Origin: Shewanella gaetbuli
GTDB lineage: Bacteria; Pseudomonadota; Gammaproteobacteria; Enterobacterales; Shewanellaceae
Length of the DNA: 64,000 nt
Reading direction: 5' to 3'
Assembly (NCBI RefSeq): GCF_023284065.1
Contig: NZ_JAKIKP010000016.1
Location: 1-64,000 of the forward strand
The stretch's first letter is position 1; each line of letters begins with the position of its first letter. Shown here in pieces: positions 1-9,341 of the stretch. Made by a program: the position numbers and the translations under genes. The notes beneath the pieces are model-generated. The model was not told where the DNA came from. It saw only the letters and a program-made list of their open reading frames with translations, and searched no databases.

Positions 1-4
1 TTAA

Positions 5-560
5 GCGTAGATTCCAGCTCAAAATCATTGCTGGAATGACGGTTGGCTCGTCATCCTCGAAAGCTTTAATCGAGGATCTGCTTTTGAGTAATTAGCGTAG
101 ATTCCAGCTCAAAATCATTGCTGGAAAGACGGTTGGGTCGTCATCCTCGAAATCTTTAATCGAGGATCTGTTGTTAAGTATTTAGCGCAGATTCCAGCTC
201 AAAAGCGTTGCTGGAATGACGGTTGGGATTAGTCTGAAATGACGATATTTCTGTTATCCTCGAACACATCCAATTTCGTCATCCTCGAAATCTTTAATCG
301 AGGATCTGTTGTTGAGTAATTAGCGTAGATTCCAGCTCAGAAACGTTGCTGGAATGACGGTAACCCCGTCATCCTCGAAATCTTTAATCGAGGATCTGCT
401 GTTGAGTATTTAGCGTAGATTCCAGCTCAAAAGCATTGCTGGAATGACGGTTGGCTCGTCATCCTCGAAATCTTTAATCGAGGATCTGCTGTTAAGTATT
501 TAGTGCAGATTCCAGCTCAAAAGCATTACTGGAATGACGGTTGGGTCGTTACTGGAATGG
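5..560. repeat. Six-copy 90-bp tandem palindromic repeat
   Basis: Repeat units start at 5, 95, 185, 323, 413 and 503, an exact 90-bp period except that unit 3 carries about 48 extra bases containing a further partial copy. Each unit holds two inverted repeats: an ATTCCAGC...GCTGGAAT hairpin and an ATCCTCGA...TCGAGGAT hairpin. No ORF of note lies here. It sits just 3' of the carbonic anhydrase gene, so it may act as a transcript-end or REP/BIME-like element. Function is inferred; the repeats themselves are directly visible. Confidence 0.9.
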
Positions 561-574
561 CGATTGCTTCTGCT

Positions 575-1177
575 CTACCTGCTATTGCTGTCTATGGTGA
601 CATCTAAGTCTGTCAATAAGCCGTTATTTATACCGTAGATCCAACCATGAATAGCGACATTTTGGCCTCTATCCCATGCCTCTTGAATAATCGGTGTCGA
701 AGTGACGTTAGCGACTTGCTCAATGACATTGAGTTCACAGAGTCGATTAAACTTGTCTGTTTCATCAAGTTGATTTAACTCAGATTGATACATACGATAG
801 ATATCGCGTAAATGTCCCAACCAATTATCAATTAAGCCAAAGCGTTGATTTTGCATCGAAGCTTTAACACCGCCACATCCATAGTGGCCGACAACCATGA
901 TATGTTTAACTTTTAGTACATCAACAGCATATTGAATTACCGACAAGCAATTTAAGTCAGTATGAATAACCATATTTGCAATATTTCGATGGACAAATAC
1001 CTCACCAGGCATCAGGTCGATAATTTGGTTCGATGGCACGCGACTGTCAGAGCAACCAATCCACAGATATTCAGGATTTTGTTGTTTAGCCAGTTTCTCA
1101 AAAAAACTTGGATCTTCTTTGTTGATGCGTTCTGCCCAATTTTTATTATTATCGAACAGGGGTTTTAACAGTTTCAT
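575..1177 (-). CDS. can: Beta-class carbonic anhydrase
   Basis: This 200-residue protein should catalyse reversible hydration of CO2 to bicarbonate in the cytoplasm. The beta-class zinc site is visible: Cys and Asp in GCSDSRVP near residue 42, and the His/Cys pair in HYGCGG near residue 100. The HRNIAN segment of the family lies between them. Length is close to E. coli Can (220 residues). It is transcribed leftward and its 3' end abuts the 90-bp repeat array. Family assignment is firm; the specific gene name is by similarity to Can rather than CynT. Confidence 0.93.
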   Translation of the reverse strand: MKLLKPLFDNNKNWAERINKEDPSFFEKLAKQQNPEYLWIGCSDSRVPSNQIIDLMPGEVFVHRNIANMVIHTDLNCLSVIQYAVDVLKVKHIMVVGHYGCGGVKASMQNQRFGLIDNWLGHLRDIYRMYQSELNQLDETDKFNRLCELNVIEQVANVTSTPIIQEAWDRGQNVAIHGWIYGINNGLLTDLDVTIDSNSR

Positions 1178-1308
1178 ATTGACTCTCAGAACAATGAAAG
1201 CACCGCTTGAAATAGGGGGCTTGGAAGAGAACTAAAAAGAGTATATCAGTAAATTACCTATATCTGGTCATTCCAATTTACCAATAATATATTCATAGAG
1301 AAAGTGCC

Positions 1309-1347
1309 GAGTATCTTAACCAATAAACCTTAATGATTAAGATACTC
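1309..1347 (-). terminator. Hairpin downstream of letB
   Basis: An 11-bp perfect inverted repeat (GAGTATCTTAA / TTAAGATACTC) with a loop of about 17 bases lies 11 bases past the letB stop. There is no T-tract, so it may be a transcript-stabilising hairpin instead of an intrinsic terminator. Confidence 0.4.
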
Positions 1348-1357
1348 CGTTTAATGA

Positions 1358-4030
1358 TTACTTTTGAGCTGGCTGCCAATTTTCCCACTCAGGTTTCATT
1401 CTGTTATGTAAAGTAAACTGGCTGGAAGAAGTCATTTTATTTGCTTCAGTAGTGACATCTTCTGTGACCACTGAAATACCGCCAGATAATAATGTTTCCA
1501 GTGACCCCGTCTCAATTTGAGCGCCTGAAAAAATACCCACTTCAAGCTTTATGCCCGATGCATCCCAAAATTGGCTACTTTGGTTCACTAGGTGAACATA
1601 CTCTTGACGTATGTGGGCAAACATCATTACAGACTGCCCAGTTTCTGATAAGTTGTAACCATCTATTTGGCCAATATTGATGCCCCTGAAGAAAATGGGT
1701 GTGCCGACTTTGATTGAGCCTAATTGATTGTCAACTAGGGTAAAACCAATTGCATTTTTAGGCCTATTAGCATCATATCGACTGGCTAACTTAGCGCTGA
1801 ACTCGTTAAATGATTGGTCAGATTTTCCAGGTAAAACACCAATATATGCACCAGAAACTAAGGTCTCAACATTCTTAATACCCGCTAAAGATATTTGTGC
1901 ATCTACAACAAAGTATTCACTGTCAGATTTACTGAAATGAGTGGCATATTCACCGTATAAATAGGCTTGAGCTATTTGTTGACTAAGATCTTTTGCTAAC
2001 TTCACCTGTTTTATTTCACCGATTTGATGACCTCGGTATCGGATAGGGGAGTTGGCGTCAACTTGAGCTGAAGCAGGCAAGGTTATTGTAATTGGTTTAG
2101 CCTGAGTTAGGGCTAAGTGTTTATCATCATAAAGTTGTGTATTGACGATAACATCATGTTGCTTTGTTAGAGTTAAATCGTGTATATCATTGAAAATTTC
2201 ATCGTCAACGAACCCTAATGAAATACTGCCTTTAATCGCGCCAGCAAGTGGAGCAACATCAATTTGAACACCCGAAAGACTGGCATTAACCGATAGGGCA
2301 TCATTGCGCCAAAATACGGTATTCGGTTTGATAAGTTGTTTAAACTGTTTATCAATGGATAAGGTTAATGAAAATAAATCAGTGGCAGCTTGCCATTCAA
2401 TCTTATTTATCTGACCAATAACCATTTTTTTATAATAGACCGGTGCTCCTTCAGATAAATTTGCGCCGTCTATGCTGGATAATGTTAACGGTAATTTTTG
2501 CTGTTCGGCAAACAAGGATTTAGCACTTTCAACGTCATCATAAATCGTAAATTGGCTGCCTGGCTTAGCTAAAGATTTTGATTTGCTAGGCACTAAGGTG
2601 ACAGCTCCTTGTAATAATGTCGTTAAATCGCGGGTTTCAACACTCACCCCATCCAATGACGCATCAATAGAGAGTGCAGATTCTGTAACGAAAAAACTCC
2701 CTTGAGTAATCAGGGATTTAAATTCAGGGTATATTTCAGCTTGATATTCTACAGCGCTAAAATCTTCAGTTAAATCAGTGGTAACAATCTCACCAATAGG
2801 CAGCTGCTTATATCTAACTTGTGCGCCTACTGACATACCTGTGTGACTATGTGCGATTAATTTAATAGCAAGTTTTTTGGCATGCATTAAATCAGGTGCA
2901 TTGTCGGCTAATGGAAAACTGTCAGGTAAGGCTTCTGTATTCGTACCCGGAAGAATATTGATGATATTGCCGGTGACCATTCTGGAAAGGTTTTTAATGC
3001 CGTTTAAGGATATTTCAGGCCCTGATATCCAAAATAGGCTATCGGCAGCTAATAGAGAGCGGTATTTATGTTCTAATGTCGCTGAAAGTTTCACTCCATC
3101 ATCGGCGAGATCAATTTTTTCAACCTTTCCGACGCTGATACCGCGATATACAATACTGGCGTTTTCAGCTATGTCTTCGGCATTTTCATGGGTTAATGTA
3201 AACTCAATGCCACCCACTGCTGATTTTTGGTCTTGATATAATTGAAACACTTCGCCATTTTTAGCTTTAACGGTTTTACTACCGGTATTAAAACTAATGC
3301 CGCCAGCTAAAATGGATGCTAGACTTTCAGTATTCACTGAAATACCTGATAAAGACGCATCAATTTTTAACCCGGAAACATTCCAAAATCGTGAGTCAGT
3401 ATGGATTAAGTGAGCGTATTGTTCTTGTATAAAGGCACTGATGATGACTTTTTCACTGCCAGAAAGGCGATAACCAACCACATGTCCCACTGGAATTTGT
3501 CGGTAAAATATTGATGAGCCAACATCAATAGAGCCTAGTTTCTCAGCATGAAGTTCTACAACCATCCCCTCGGAACCATGAGTAATTGCAGGGGCTTCTC
3601 GTTGAGCTTCAAACTCTTTAGTTGATTTTCCATCACCGGGTTGTATTGCGATATAGTTACCCGAAAAAAGGGTTTCTAAGCCTTCGACCCCCGTTATACT
3701 TGCTTTGGGTTTTACTAACCAAAATTGGGTGTTTTGAAGTAAAAATGGGTCTGCTCGATAATCCATTACGACTTTAACGTTTACGCCATTTAAGTCATCA
3801 TCGATACTAATGTCGGACACTTTTCCTACCGTTAATCCCTGATATTTAACCAGTGTCTTACCAATGTCGATGCCTGCTGCACTGGGAAAATGAATATTGA
3901 TTTCAATTCCTGATTCTTTAATGCTTTTGATGCCTAACCAAGCGCCTAAAATTAACGCGACGATTGGTAGTAACCAAATTGGGGAGAATAGTTTTTTCTT
4001 AACAACTTTTGGTGATTCAATTTGTGTCAT
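1358..4030 (-). CDS. letB: MCE-domain lipid transport protein LetB (YebT/PqiB family)
   Basis: This 890-residue protein has one N-terminal membrane anchor (about residues 15-35) and seven consecutive MCE domains. Each is recognisable by a VxYxGxxVGxV-like strand, the first as VKYQGLTVGKV and the last as IFFRGINIGQI. Seven MCE domains is the number in E. coli LetB, which stacks hexameric rings into a periplasm-spanning tunnel carrying lipids between inner and outer membrane. Its start overlaps the upstream letA-like ORF by 14 bases, so the three minus-strand genes form a coupled operon. Family assignment is strong; the substrate is inferred from the family. Confidence 0.92.
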   Translation of the reverse strand: MTQIESPKVVKKKLFSPIWLLPIVALILGAWLGIKSIKESGIEINIHFPSAAGIDIGKTLVKYQGLTVGKVSDISIDDDLNGVNVKVVMDYRADPFLLQNTQFWLVKPKASITGVEGLETLFSGNYIAIQPGDGKSTKEFEAQREAPAITHGSEGMVVELHAEKLGSIDVGSSIFYRQIPVGHVVGYRLSGSEKVIISAFIQEQYAHLIHTDSRFWNVSGLKIDASLSGISVNTESLASILAGGISFNTGSKTVKAKNGEVFQLYQDQKSAVGGIEFTLTHENAEDIAENASIVYRGISVGKVEKIDLADDGVKLSATLEHKYRSLLAADSLFWISGPEISLNGIKNLSRMVTGNIINILPGTNTEALPDSFPLADNAPDLMHAKKLAIKLIAHSHTGMSVGAQVRYKQLPIGEIVTTDLTEDFSAVEYQAEIYPEFKSLITQGSFFVTESALSIDASLDGVSVETRDLTTLLQGAVTLVPSKSKSLAKPGSQFTIYDDVESAKSLFAEQQKLPLTLSSIDGANLSEGAPVYYKKMVIGQINKIEWQAATDLFSLTLSIDKQFKQLIKPNTVFWRNDALSVNASLSGVQIDVAPLAGAIKGSISLGFVDDEIFNDIHDLTLTKQHDVIVNTQLYDDKHLALTQAKPITITLPASAQVDANSPIRYRGHQIGEIKQVKLAKDLSQQIAQAYLYGEYATHFSKSDSEYFVVDAQISLAGIKNVETLVSGAYIGVLPGKSDQSFNEFSAKLASRYDANRPKNAIGFTLVDNQLGSIKVGTPIFFRGINIGQIDGYNLSETGQSVMMFAHIRQEYVHLVNQSSQFWDASGIKLEVGIFSGAQIETGSLETLLSGGISVVTEDVTTEANKMTSSSQFTLHNRMKPEWENWQPAQK

Positions 4031-4709
4031 TATGTGTTTCCAATCGGTCCCAAAGTAAGCGGGTATCTAGTACTTTTGCTGAAAGCTGAGTGAGTAAAAT
4101 AACTAACGCAAATGCCGTTGCTGCCGGAGCCGGTTTTGCATCCAGTAATTGCCCCATATTAACTAATGCGACGGTCAGTGAGATGACAAATAAATCTAGC
4201 ATCGACCAACGACCAATCCATTCAATAATGTGAAACCCTATCATCATCTTTCTTTTTGAAATGGGTATCTTAAAACTAATGGCGCAAAGATAAAGTGATA
4301 AACCAATAATCTTTAGCCAAGGCACTAAAATACTGGCCGTAAACACAATTATAGCAATTGGGATCATGCCAGTATGTATCAGATGAGCGATGCCACTGAA
4401 AATAGTGTCGTTAGTAACAACGCCGCGATTAGTTAACAAAGTAATAGGATAAACATTGGCTAAAACCAATAAAATAATGGCCGTTATTAACAAAGCCCAA
4501 CTCTGTTGTACACTAGCATAATTTCGAGTACTTAGCTTTGTTTTACATCTAATACAATGAGTTAACGTGAGAGAGTTAACTTTTTTGCAGGTAGGGCATA
4601 AACAAATACCGAGTTTTTTCCCTTGTGGCGCAAGACTTTCAAGCGTAGTCCGAGCGCTCGTTTCATTGTGATTTGCTGGGCGGGTTTGATTATTGCTCAT
4701 CATGGACAT
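4017..4709 (-). CDS. PqiA/LetA-like membrane protein, C-terminal half
   Basis: This 230-residue protein corresponds to the second half of E. coli LetA (YebS, about 427 residues). It has a short N-terminal zinc ribbon with two Cys pairs (CPTCKK and CIRCKT) and about four transmembrane segments. Its start overlaps the preceding half by 20 bases and its end overlaps letB by 14 bases, indicating translational coupling. In the family, LetA is the inner-membrane partner that feeds lipids to LetB. ATG codons at the first, third and fourth residues make the exact start uncertain. Confidence 0.85.
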   Translation of the reverse strand: MSMMSNNQTRPANHNETSARTTLESLAPQGKKLGICLCPTCKKVNSLTLTHCIRCKTKLSTRNYASVQQSWALLITAIILLVLANVYPITLLTNRGVVTNDTIFSGIAHLIHTGMIPIAIIVFTASILVPWLKIIGLSLYLCAISFKIPISKRKMMIGFHIIEWIGRWSMLDLFVISLTVALVNMGQLLDAKPAPAATAFALVILLTQLSAKVLDTRLLWDRLETHNDTN

Positions 4710-5322
4710 AGCTCCACATATGCTCGAGATTATATTCTCGTTGTAAAAATAACATGGCGATAAACAACAAGGTAAAACTTAGCGTACCCATTCCAAAATA
4801 AACATCTGAAAAATCTGAAAGTTGAAAAGCTGATACAAGGAAGCTAATGACATAAATTTCTAGCATCGTTAATTGCGACAGTAACCCGTGTTTTTTGAGC
4901 AGTTGAAGAAAGATTGATTGCCAAAAGGGGGAGCATAAATTCAATTTTACGATTAAGACTTGAAGCAGCACTGACAATATTAATAAAGCGGGCGCAATAA
5001 CAGCGGAAATGAGGACAGCTAATCCCACCACCCAATATCCTTGCACCCAAACTTCAATAGCGGCTTCGTAAGCGGTTGTTGTCCGGATACTTCCCAAAAA
5101 ATGAATTTCCAATACCGGCAGTAAATTAGCCGGTAAAAATAACAATAATGCGGTTATACATAGCGCCAGTAGTCCGTTAATTGAACAATATGGCGTGTCA
5201 TAAAGTGCTGTGTCACAACGAGGGCAAAGTGCTCTGACATTTGAAGGTAACGCACGTTTCCTGATCACTAAATCACAAGAGCGACAAAGGATGACGGCTT
5301 TATAAGACTTGGCTTCAGACAT
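4690..5322 (-). CDS. PqiA/LetA-like membrane protein, N-terminal half
   Basis: This 210-residue protein matches the first half of LetA/PqiA. It has an N-terminal zinc ribbon (CRSCD and CPRCD pairs, residues about 13-38) followed by about four transmembrane helices. It is the first gene of the minus-strand operon LetA-N, LetA-C, LetB. Both halves are intact, with their own starts and zinc ribbons, so this looks like a stable split, not a frameshifted pseudogene. No strong ribosome binding site is visible before its start. Confidence 0.85.
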   Translation of the reverse strand: MSEAKSYKAVILCRSCDLVIRKRALPSNVRALCPRCDTALYDTPYCSINGLLALCITALLLFLPANLLPVLEIHFLGSIRTTTAYEAAIEVWVQGYWVVGLAVLISAVIAPALLILSVLLQVLIVKLNLCSPFWQSIFLQLLKKHGLLSQLTMLEIYVISFLVSAFQLSDFSDVYFGMGTLSFTLLFIAMLFLQREYNLEHMWSYVHDEQ

Positions 5323-5470
5323 TATGTTTTTTATACAATTATCCTGACTAATTGGCCGATATAGTATACGAAATTAAACCGAATTAAGACTAATATTAAT
5401 CATTTAACGCCACAAAGTCATTTTTAAGCACTTCTCTATTGCACCAATGAGCAAAATTTGTCACTCTTGC

Positions 5471-5488
5471 ACTGTATATAAAAACAGT
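5471..5488. promoter_or_regulatory. LexA (SOS) box upstream of yebG
   Basis: The sequence ACTGTATATAAAAACAGT matches the LexA consensus CTG-N10-CAG with its TATATAAAAA centre essentially perfectly. It lies 12 bases before the yebG ATG and overlaps the expected ribosome binding region, so LexA binding would block expression until DNA damage. Confidence 0.92.
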
Positions 5489-5500
5489 GGAGAGGTGTTC

Positions 5501-5785
5501 ATGGCAGTAATAACTCAGTTTGTCGTGGTAAGAGAAGGGGTTGAAAAGATGACTTTCACATCAAAAAAAGAAGCCGATGCTTACGACAAAATGCTCGACA
5601 TAGTCGATAACTTAGTCCCATTTTTAGCCGAGTCAGATGCGCAATTAGATGAAACCAAATGTGAGCAGCTGGCATTTTACTTAGCTTCAAACAAAGATGA
5701 TTTAGCCAATATATTAAAGGGTGGGGTTAAAGCTAAACCTGCTAAAGAACCTAAAACCAAAAAGAAAGCCGTTAAGGAAGATTAA
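5501..5785 (+). CDS. yebG: SOS-inducible YebG family protein
   Basis: This 94-residue protein matches E. coli YebG, with the conserved block EKMTFTSKKEADAYDKMLD at residues about 13-31. The tail is Lys/Ala rich. The ATG at 5501 is chosen over an in-frame ATG at 5447 because the longer version would translate through the LexA box, because GGAGAG sits correctly upstream of 5501, and because family members begin MAVxxxxVVxREG. YebG is a DNA-damage-induced protein of unclear biochemical role. It is transcribed divergently from the Let operon. Confidence 0.92.
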   Translation: MAVITQFVVVREGVEKMTFTSKKEADAYDKMLDIVDNLVPFLAESDAQLDETKCEQLAFYLASNKDDLANILKGGVKAKPAKEPKTKKKAVKED

Positions 5786-5853
5786 TTCTAATCAGCTTTA
5801 ACAACTGATAATCTAAGGCTATATTATCTATTTAGTTTATTTCAGGAAACACA

Positions 5854-6312
5854 ATGAAAGCTGAGTTTTACCAAATTTTATCACGTCAAGTTGAAGCGTT
5901 ACTTTCCTCAGAAGATGATCTGATTGCCGGTATGGCTAATTTTTCAGCGTTAATTAATGATAACCTTGAAAATTTAAACTGGGCTGGCTTTTATATTTTG
6001 AAAAATGACCAACTTGTATTAGGCCCTTTTCAAGGTAAAGTTGCCTGTACTCGCATACCGTTAGGTAAAGGGGTCTGTGGAACTGCTGCAGCTAACAATG
6101 ACACCATAAGAGTTGCCGATGTACACCAATTTGATGGCCACATTGCCTGTGATTCAGCCAGTAATTCAGAAATTGTCATCCCTGTAAGACAAGATAATCG
6201 AATCATCGCGGTATTGGATATTGATAGCCCAATGTTAGACCGTTTTGACCAAGATGATCAAATTGGCCTCGAATTACTGGTTAAACAGTTTGAAAAATGC
6301 TTATTTGGTTAA
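5854..6312 (+). CDS. msrC: Free methionine-(R)-sulfoxide reductase (GAF domain)
   Basis: This 152-residue single GAF domain protein matches the YebR/MsrC family, which reduces free L-methionine-(R)-sulfoxide in the cytoplasm. The three conserved cysteines are present in ACTRIPLGKGVCG (about residues 65-77) and HIACDS (about 100). AGGAA precedes the ATG by six bases. Its position between yebG and proQ follows the enterobacterial order msrC-proQ-prc. Confidence 0.92.
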   Translation: MKAEFYQILSRQVEALLSSEDDLIAGMANFSALINDNLENLNWAGFYILKNDQLVLGPFQGKVACTRIPLGKGVCGTAAANNDTIRVADVHQFDGHIACDSASNSEIVIPVRQDNRIIAVLDIDSPMLDRFDQDDQIGLELLVKQFEKCLFG

Positions 6313-6581
6313 ATAGCGAACAATAAATTGCAAATGATGGTCGCAATCGCTGCTGTGGGCTTTATAATAGCGCACTTATGGGACCACCATTGTGGATGAA
6401 TACCCGATAGACACTAGTGTAAACCCATTTAAATTTGTTAAGGTTTGTTTCTGAGGCTTTAGCAATTTGGTTGTTAGTGCTAATTTGTAGGTTAAGGGTC
6501 AGATTTCCTGTACTGCTTAACAAAAGATGAACGACTTCAGGCAATGCCTATTTAGTCCCCTTATTTAACGTGGAAGTAAAA

Positions 6582-7199
6582 ATGGAATCAACAGACAAGT
6601 TGACCGACACCAACGCAATTTTAGCGTTTTTATATGAAACCTTTCCTGCTTGTTTTATTGCAGAAGGTGAGACTAAACCATTAAAAATTGGTTTATTTCA
6701 AGATTTGGCTGAACGGTTAGCTGATGATTCTAGAGTCAGTAAAACACAATTACGTGTTGCTTTACGTCGCTATACAAGCAGTTGGAGATACCTTAAAGGT
6801 GTCAAAGCGGGTGTACAACGTGTTGATTTAGACGGCAACGAATGTGGCGAGTTAGAACAAGAACATGTTGATCATGCTCAAGCTACTTTGAAAGAGAGCC
6901 AAGAAAAAGCGAAAGCAAAACGCCAAGCTCAAGCTCCAAAAGCTGCTAAAAAACCAGCCAAAAAAGCCGTAAAACCTCGCCCAGCTGCGAAAAAAGAGCG
7001 AGTGGCTAAACCTGCTGCCCCAGTGGTTAATTTAGTTCCTGCAAAAATGGAGCAATTAGCTGCAAATCAACGTGTTAATGTTAAGCTTGGTGCATCACCA
7101 GTCTCTGGCACTATTACGGATATTAAGAAAGATGACGTTCACGTACAGTTAGATTCTGGCTTGAGCATTAAGGTACGTGTAGACCACATACTAGTATAA
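6582..7199 (+). CDS. proQ: RNA chaperone ProQ
   Basis: This 205-residue protein has the N-terminal FinO/ProQ RNA-binding domain (residues about 1-120), a Lys/Ala/Pro-rich linker (about 115-150) and a C-terminal Tudor-like domain (about 155-205). It binds structured RNAs and 3' ends post-transcriptionally. The ATG at 6582 is preferred over a GTG at 6570 because GGAAG lies five bases before it. The prc gene follows after about 20 bases, the conserved proQ-prc arrangement. Confidence 0.94.
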   Translation: MESTDKLTDTNAILAFLYETFPACFIAEGETKPLKIGLFQDLAERLADDSRVSKTQLRVALRRYTSSWRYLKGVKAGVQRVDLDGNECGELEQEHVDHAQATLKESQEKAKAKRQAQAPKAAKKPAKKAVKPRPAAKKERVAKPAAPVVNLVPAKMEQLAANQRVNVKLGASPVSGTITDIKKDDVHVQLDSGLSIKVRVDHILV

Positions 7200-7219
7200 T
7201 TTAAAGGAGTAACTTGTTG

Positions 7220-9268
7220 ATGCGAAAACTCACTTTGGCCGCGTCAATTGCATGTGCATTTATTGGATTCTCGGCATATGCAATTTCACCAACTATTCAA
7301 ATCAGCGAGTTACCCAAATTAAGTCAGGAGCCACAACACCAGGTGGCTAGCAAACGGGTGACTAACTTATTTACCCGAGCGCACTATCATCGTTTTGACT
7401 TAGATAACGCTTTTTCTGAGCAGATTTATGCCCGCTTTTTAGAGCAATTAGATTACCGCCGTAATGTATTGACTCAAGCAGACATCAAAAATTTTGACCA
7501 GTACAAGCATCAGTTTGATGACATGGTAAAAGCAGGTGATATGTCACCAGCTTATAAAATGTTCGACTTACTGCAAACCCGCCGATATGAGCGCTTTTCT
7601 TATGCGCTGACTTTACTTTCAACCGAATTTGACTTTACCAAAGAAGGTGATGCTTATGAATTTGATCGTAAAGAAGCAGCATGGCCAAAAGATGAAGCTG
7701 AATTAAACGAACTTTGGCGTCAGCGTGTTAAATATGATGCGTTAAATCTAAAGTTAACCGGTAAAAAATGGCCAGAAATTGTTGAAATACTCACCAAACG
7801 TTATAACAACGCCATTAAGCGTCTAAGCCAAACTCACAGCGAAGATGTTTTTCAAAGTGTTATGAATGCCTTTGCACGTACAGTTGAACCACACACAAGT
7901 TATCTATCTCCTCGCAATGCTGAACGCTTCCAAATGGAAATGAACCTAAGCCTTGAAGGCATTGGGGCAGTATTACAAATGGATGATGATTACACTGTTA
8001 TTAAAAGTCTTGTGGCTGGCGGACCAGCAGCATTAAGTGAAAAGCTATCACCTGAAGACAAGATTGTGGGTGTGGGTCAAAAAGGTGAAGAAATTGTTGA
8101 CGTGATTGGTTGGCGTTTAGACGACGTTGTTGAACTGATTAAAGGCCCAAAAGGCAGTGAAGTGGTATTACAAGTCTTGCCAAATAAAGGCGGTGGTAAT
8201 GCACAACCTTTTGAAGTCACCATTGTAAGGGATAAAATTCGTTTAGAAGATCGCGCTGCAACCTCTGAAGTAATTGAACCGACTGAGGGTGAATACGCTA
8301 ATAGAAAAGTCGGTGTGATTCAAATTCCTGGCTTCTATATGAACCTTTCGCAAGACGTCGCTAAAGAGTTAGTTAAGTTAAAAGAAGCCAACGTTGAAGG
8401 CGTGATTATTGACCTTCGTGGCAATGGTGGTGGCGCGTTAACTGAAGCGACTCTATTAACGGGTTTATTTATCGAAATGGGCCCTGTGGTTCAAATTCGT
8501 GATGCTAATGGTCGTGTTAATCAAAATCGTGATAATGACGGCAAAGTGGCGTATGACGGCCCATTAACTGTGATGGTTGACCGTTATAGTGCATCGGCAT
8601 CTGAAATTTTTGCGGCAGCGTTGCAAGACTATGAACGTGCATTAATTGTAGGTGAGTCAACGTTTGGTAAAGGTACGGTTCAGCAGCATAAGAGTTTAGG
8701 CCGTATTTACGATATGTATGAAAAGCCTATCGGTCATGTGCAATATACTATCGCTAAGTTTTACCGCATTAATGGCGGCAGTACTCAGCTAAAAGGTGTG
8801 ACTCCTGATATTCGCTTCCCAAGTGCGTTAGAGCCGGGTGAATATGGTGAGTCAGAAGAGAAAAATGCATTACCGTGGGATAAAGTGCCTGTAGCTCAAT
8901 ACAGTACCTTAGGTAATATTTCGCCTGCGCTGATCAGCAACCTAGACGCTAAACATACTAATCGAATTAGTAATGATGTTGAGTTTGGTTATATTAATGA
9001 AGATATCGCTGAATTTAAAAAACATCATAATGACAAAACCATATCTTTGGTTGAAGCTGAGCGTGTTAAATCACGTGAAGATGACGACAAACGAGCGTTA
9101 GATAGAACCAATGAGCGTCGTGTGCGTGAAGGGCTAGAAGTGGTTAAGTCTTTGGATGAGATTGAAGATGATAAAGATACCAAAGCACCCGATCCATTCT
9201 TAGATGAAACGGCTTACATTACTCTTGATATGGTTGATGCGAAGAAAACAGCGAAAGTCGCTAAATAG
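7220..9268 (+). CDS. prc: Carboxy-terminal (tail-specific) protease Prc
   Basis: This periplasmic protease of about 682 residues has a signal peptide (hydrophobic residues about 8-22), a PDZ domain (about 240-330) and the S41 catalytic core. The Ser/Lys dyad is visible as SASASE followed by FGKGTVQ. A DUF3340-type C-terminal region follows. Prc degrades proteins from nonpolar C-termini and, in E. coli, matures penicillin-binding protein 3 and regulates Spr. AAGGAG precedes two TTG codons (7214, 7217) and the ATG at 7220; the ATG is chosen but the start could be two codons earlier. Confidence 0.94.
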   Translation: MRKLTLAASIACAFIGFSAYAISPTIQISELPKLSQEPQHQVASKRVTNLFTRAHYHRFDLDNAFSEQIYARFLEQLDYRRNVLTQADIKNFDQYKHQFDDMVKAGDMSPAYKMFDLLQTRRYERFSYALTLLSTEFDFTKEGDAYEFDRKEAAWPKDEAELNELWRQRVKYDALNLKLTGKKWPEIVEILTKRYNNAIKRLSQTHSEDVFQSVMNAFARTVEPHTSYLSPRNAERFQMEMNLSLEGIGAVLQMDDDYTVIKSLVAGGPAALSEKLSPEDKIVGVGQKGEEIVDVIGWRLDDVVELIKGPKGSEVVLQVLPNKGGGNAQPFEVTIVRDKIRLEDRAATSEVIEPTEGEYANRKVGVIQIPGFYMNLSQDVAKELVKLKEANVEGVIIDLRGNGGGALTEATLLTGLFIEMGPVVQIRDANGRVNQNRDNDGKVAYDGPLTVMVDRYSASASEIFAAALQDYERALIVGESTFGKGTVQQHKSLGRIYDMYEKPIGHVQYTIAKFYRINGGSTQLKGVTPDIRFPSALEPGEYGESEEKNALPWDKVPVAQYSTLGNISPALISNLDAKHTNRISNDVEFGYINEDIAEFKKHHNDKTISLVEAERVKSREDDDKRALDRTNERRVREGLEVVKSLDEIEDDKDTKAPDPFLDETAYITLDMVDAKKTAKVAK

Positions 9269-9285
9269 TATTAACTTACAAAATA

Positions 9286-9310
9286 AAAACGCGCTTTGGC
9301 GCGTTTTTTG
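9286..9310 (+). terminator. Rho-independent terminator after prc
   Basis: AACGCGC-TTTG-GCGCGTT hairpin followed by six T, 18 bases past the prc stop. Confidence 0.88.
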
Positions 9311-9341
9311 TTATTGAACATAAAAATAGCAAGGACCCTAT

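Noticed and set aside
5447..5500. Upstream start of YebG adding 18 residues
   Set aside because: It would translate through the LexA box and is absent from the family N-terminus.
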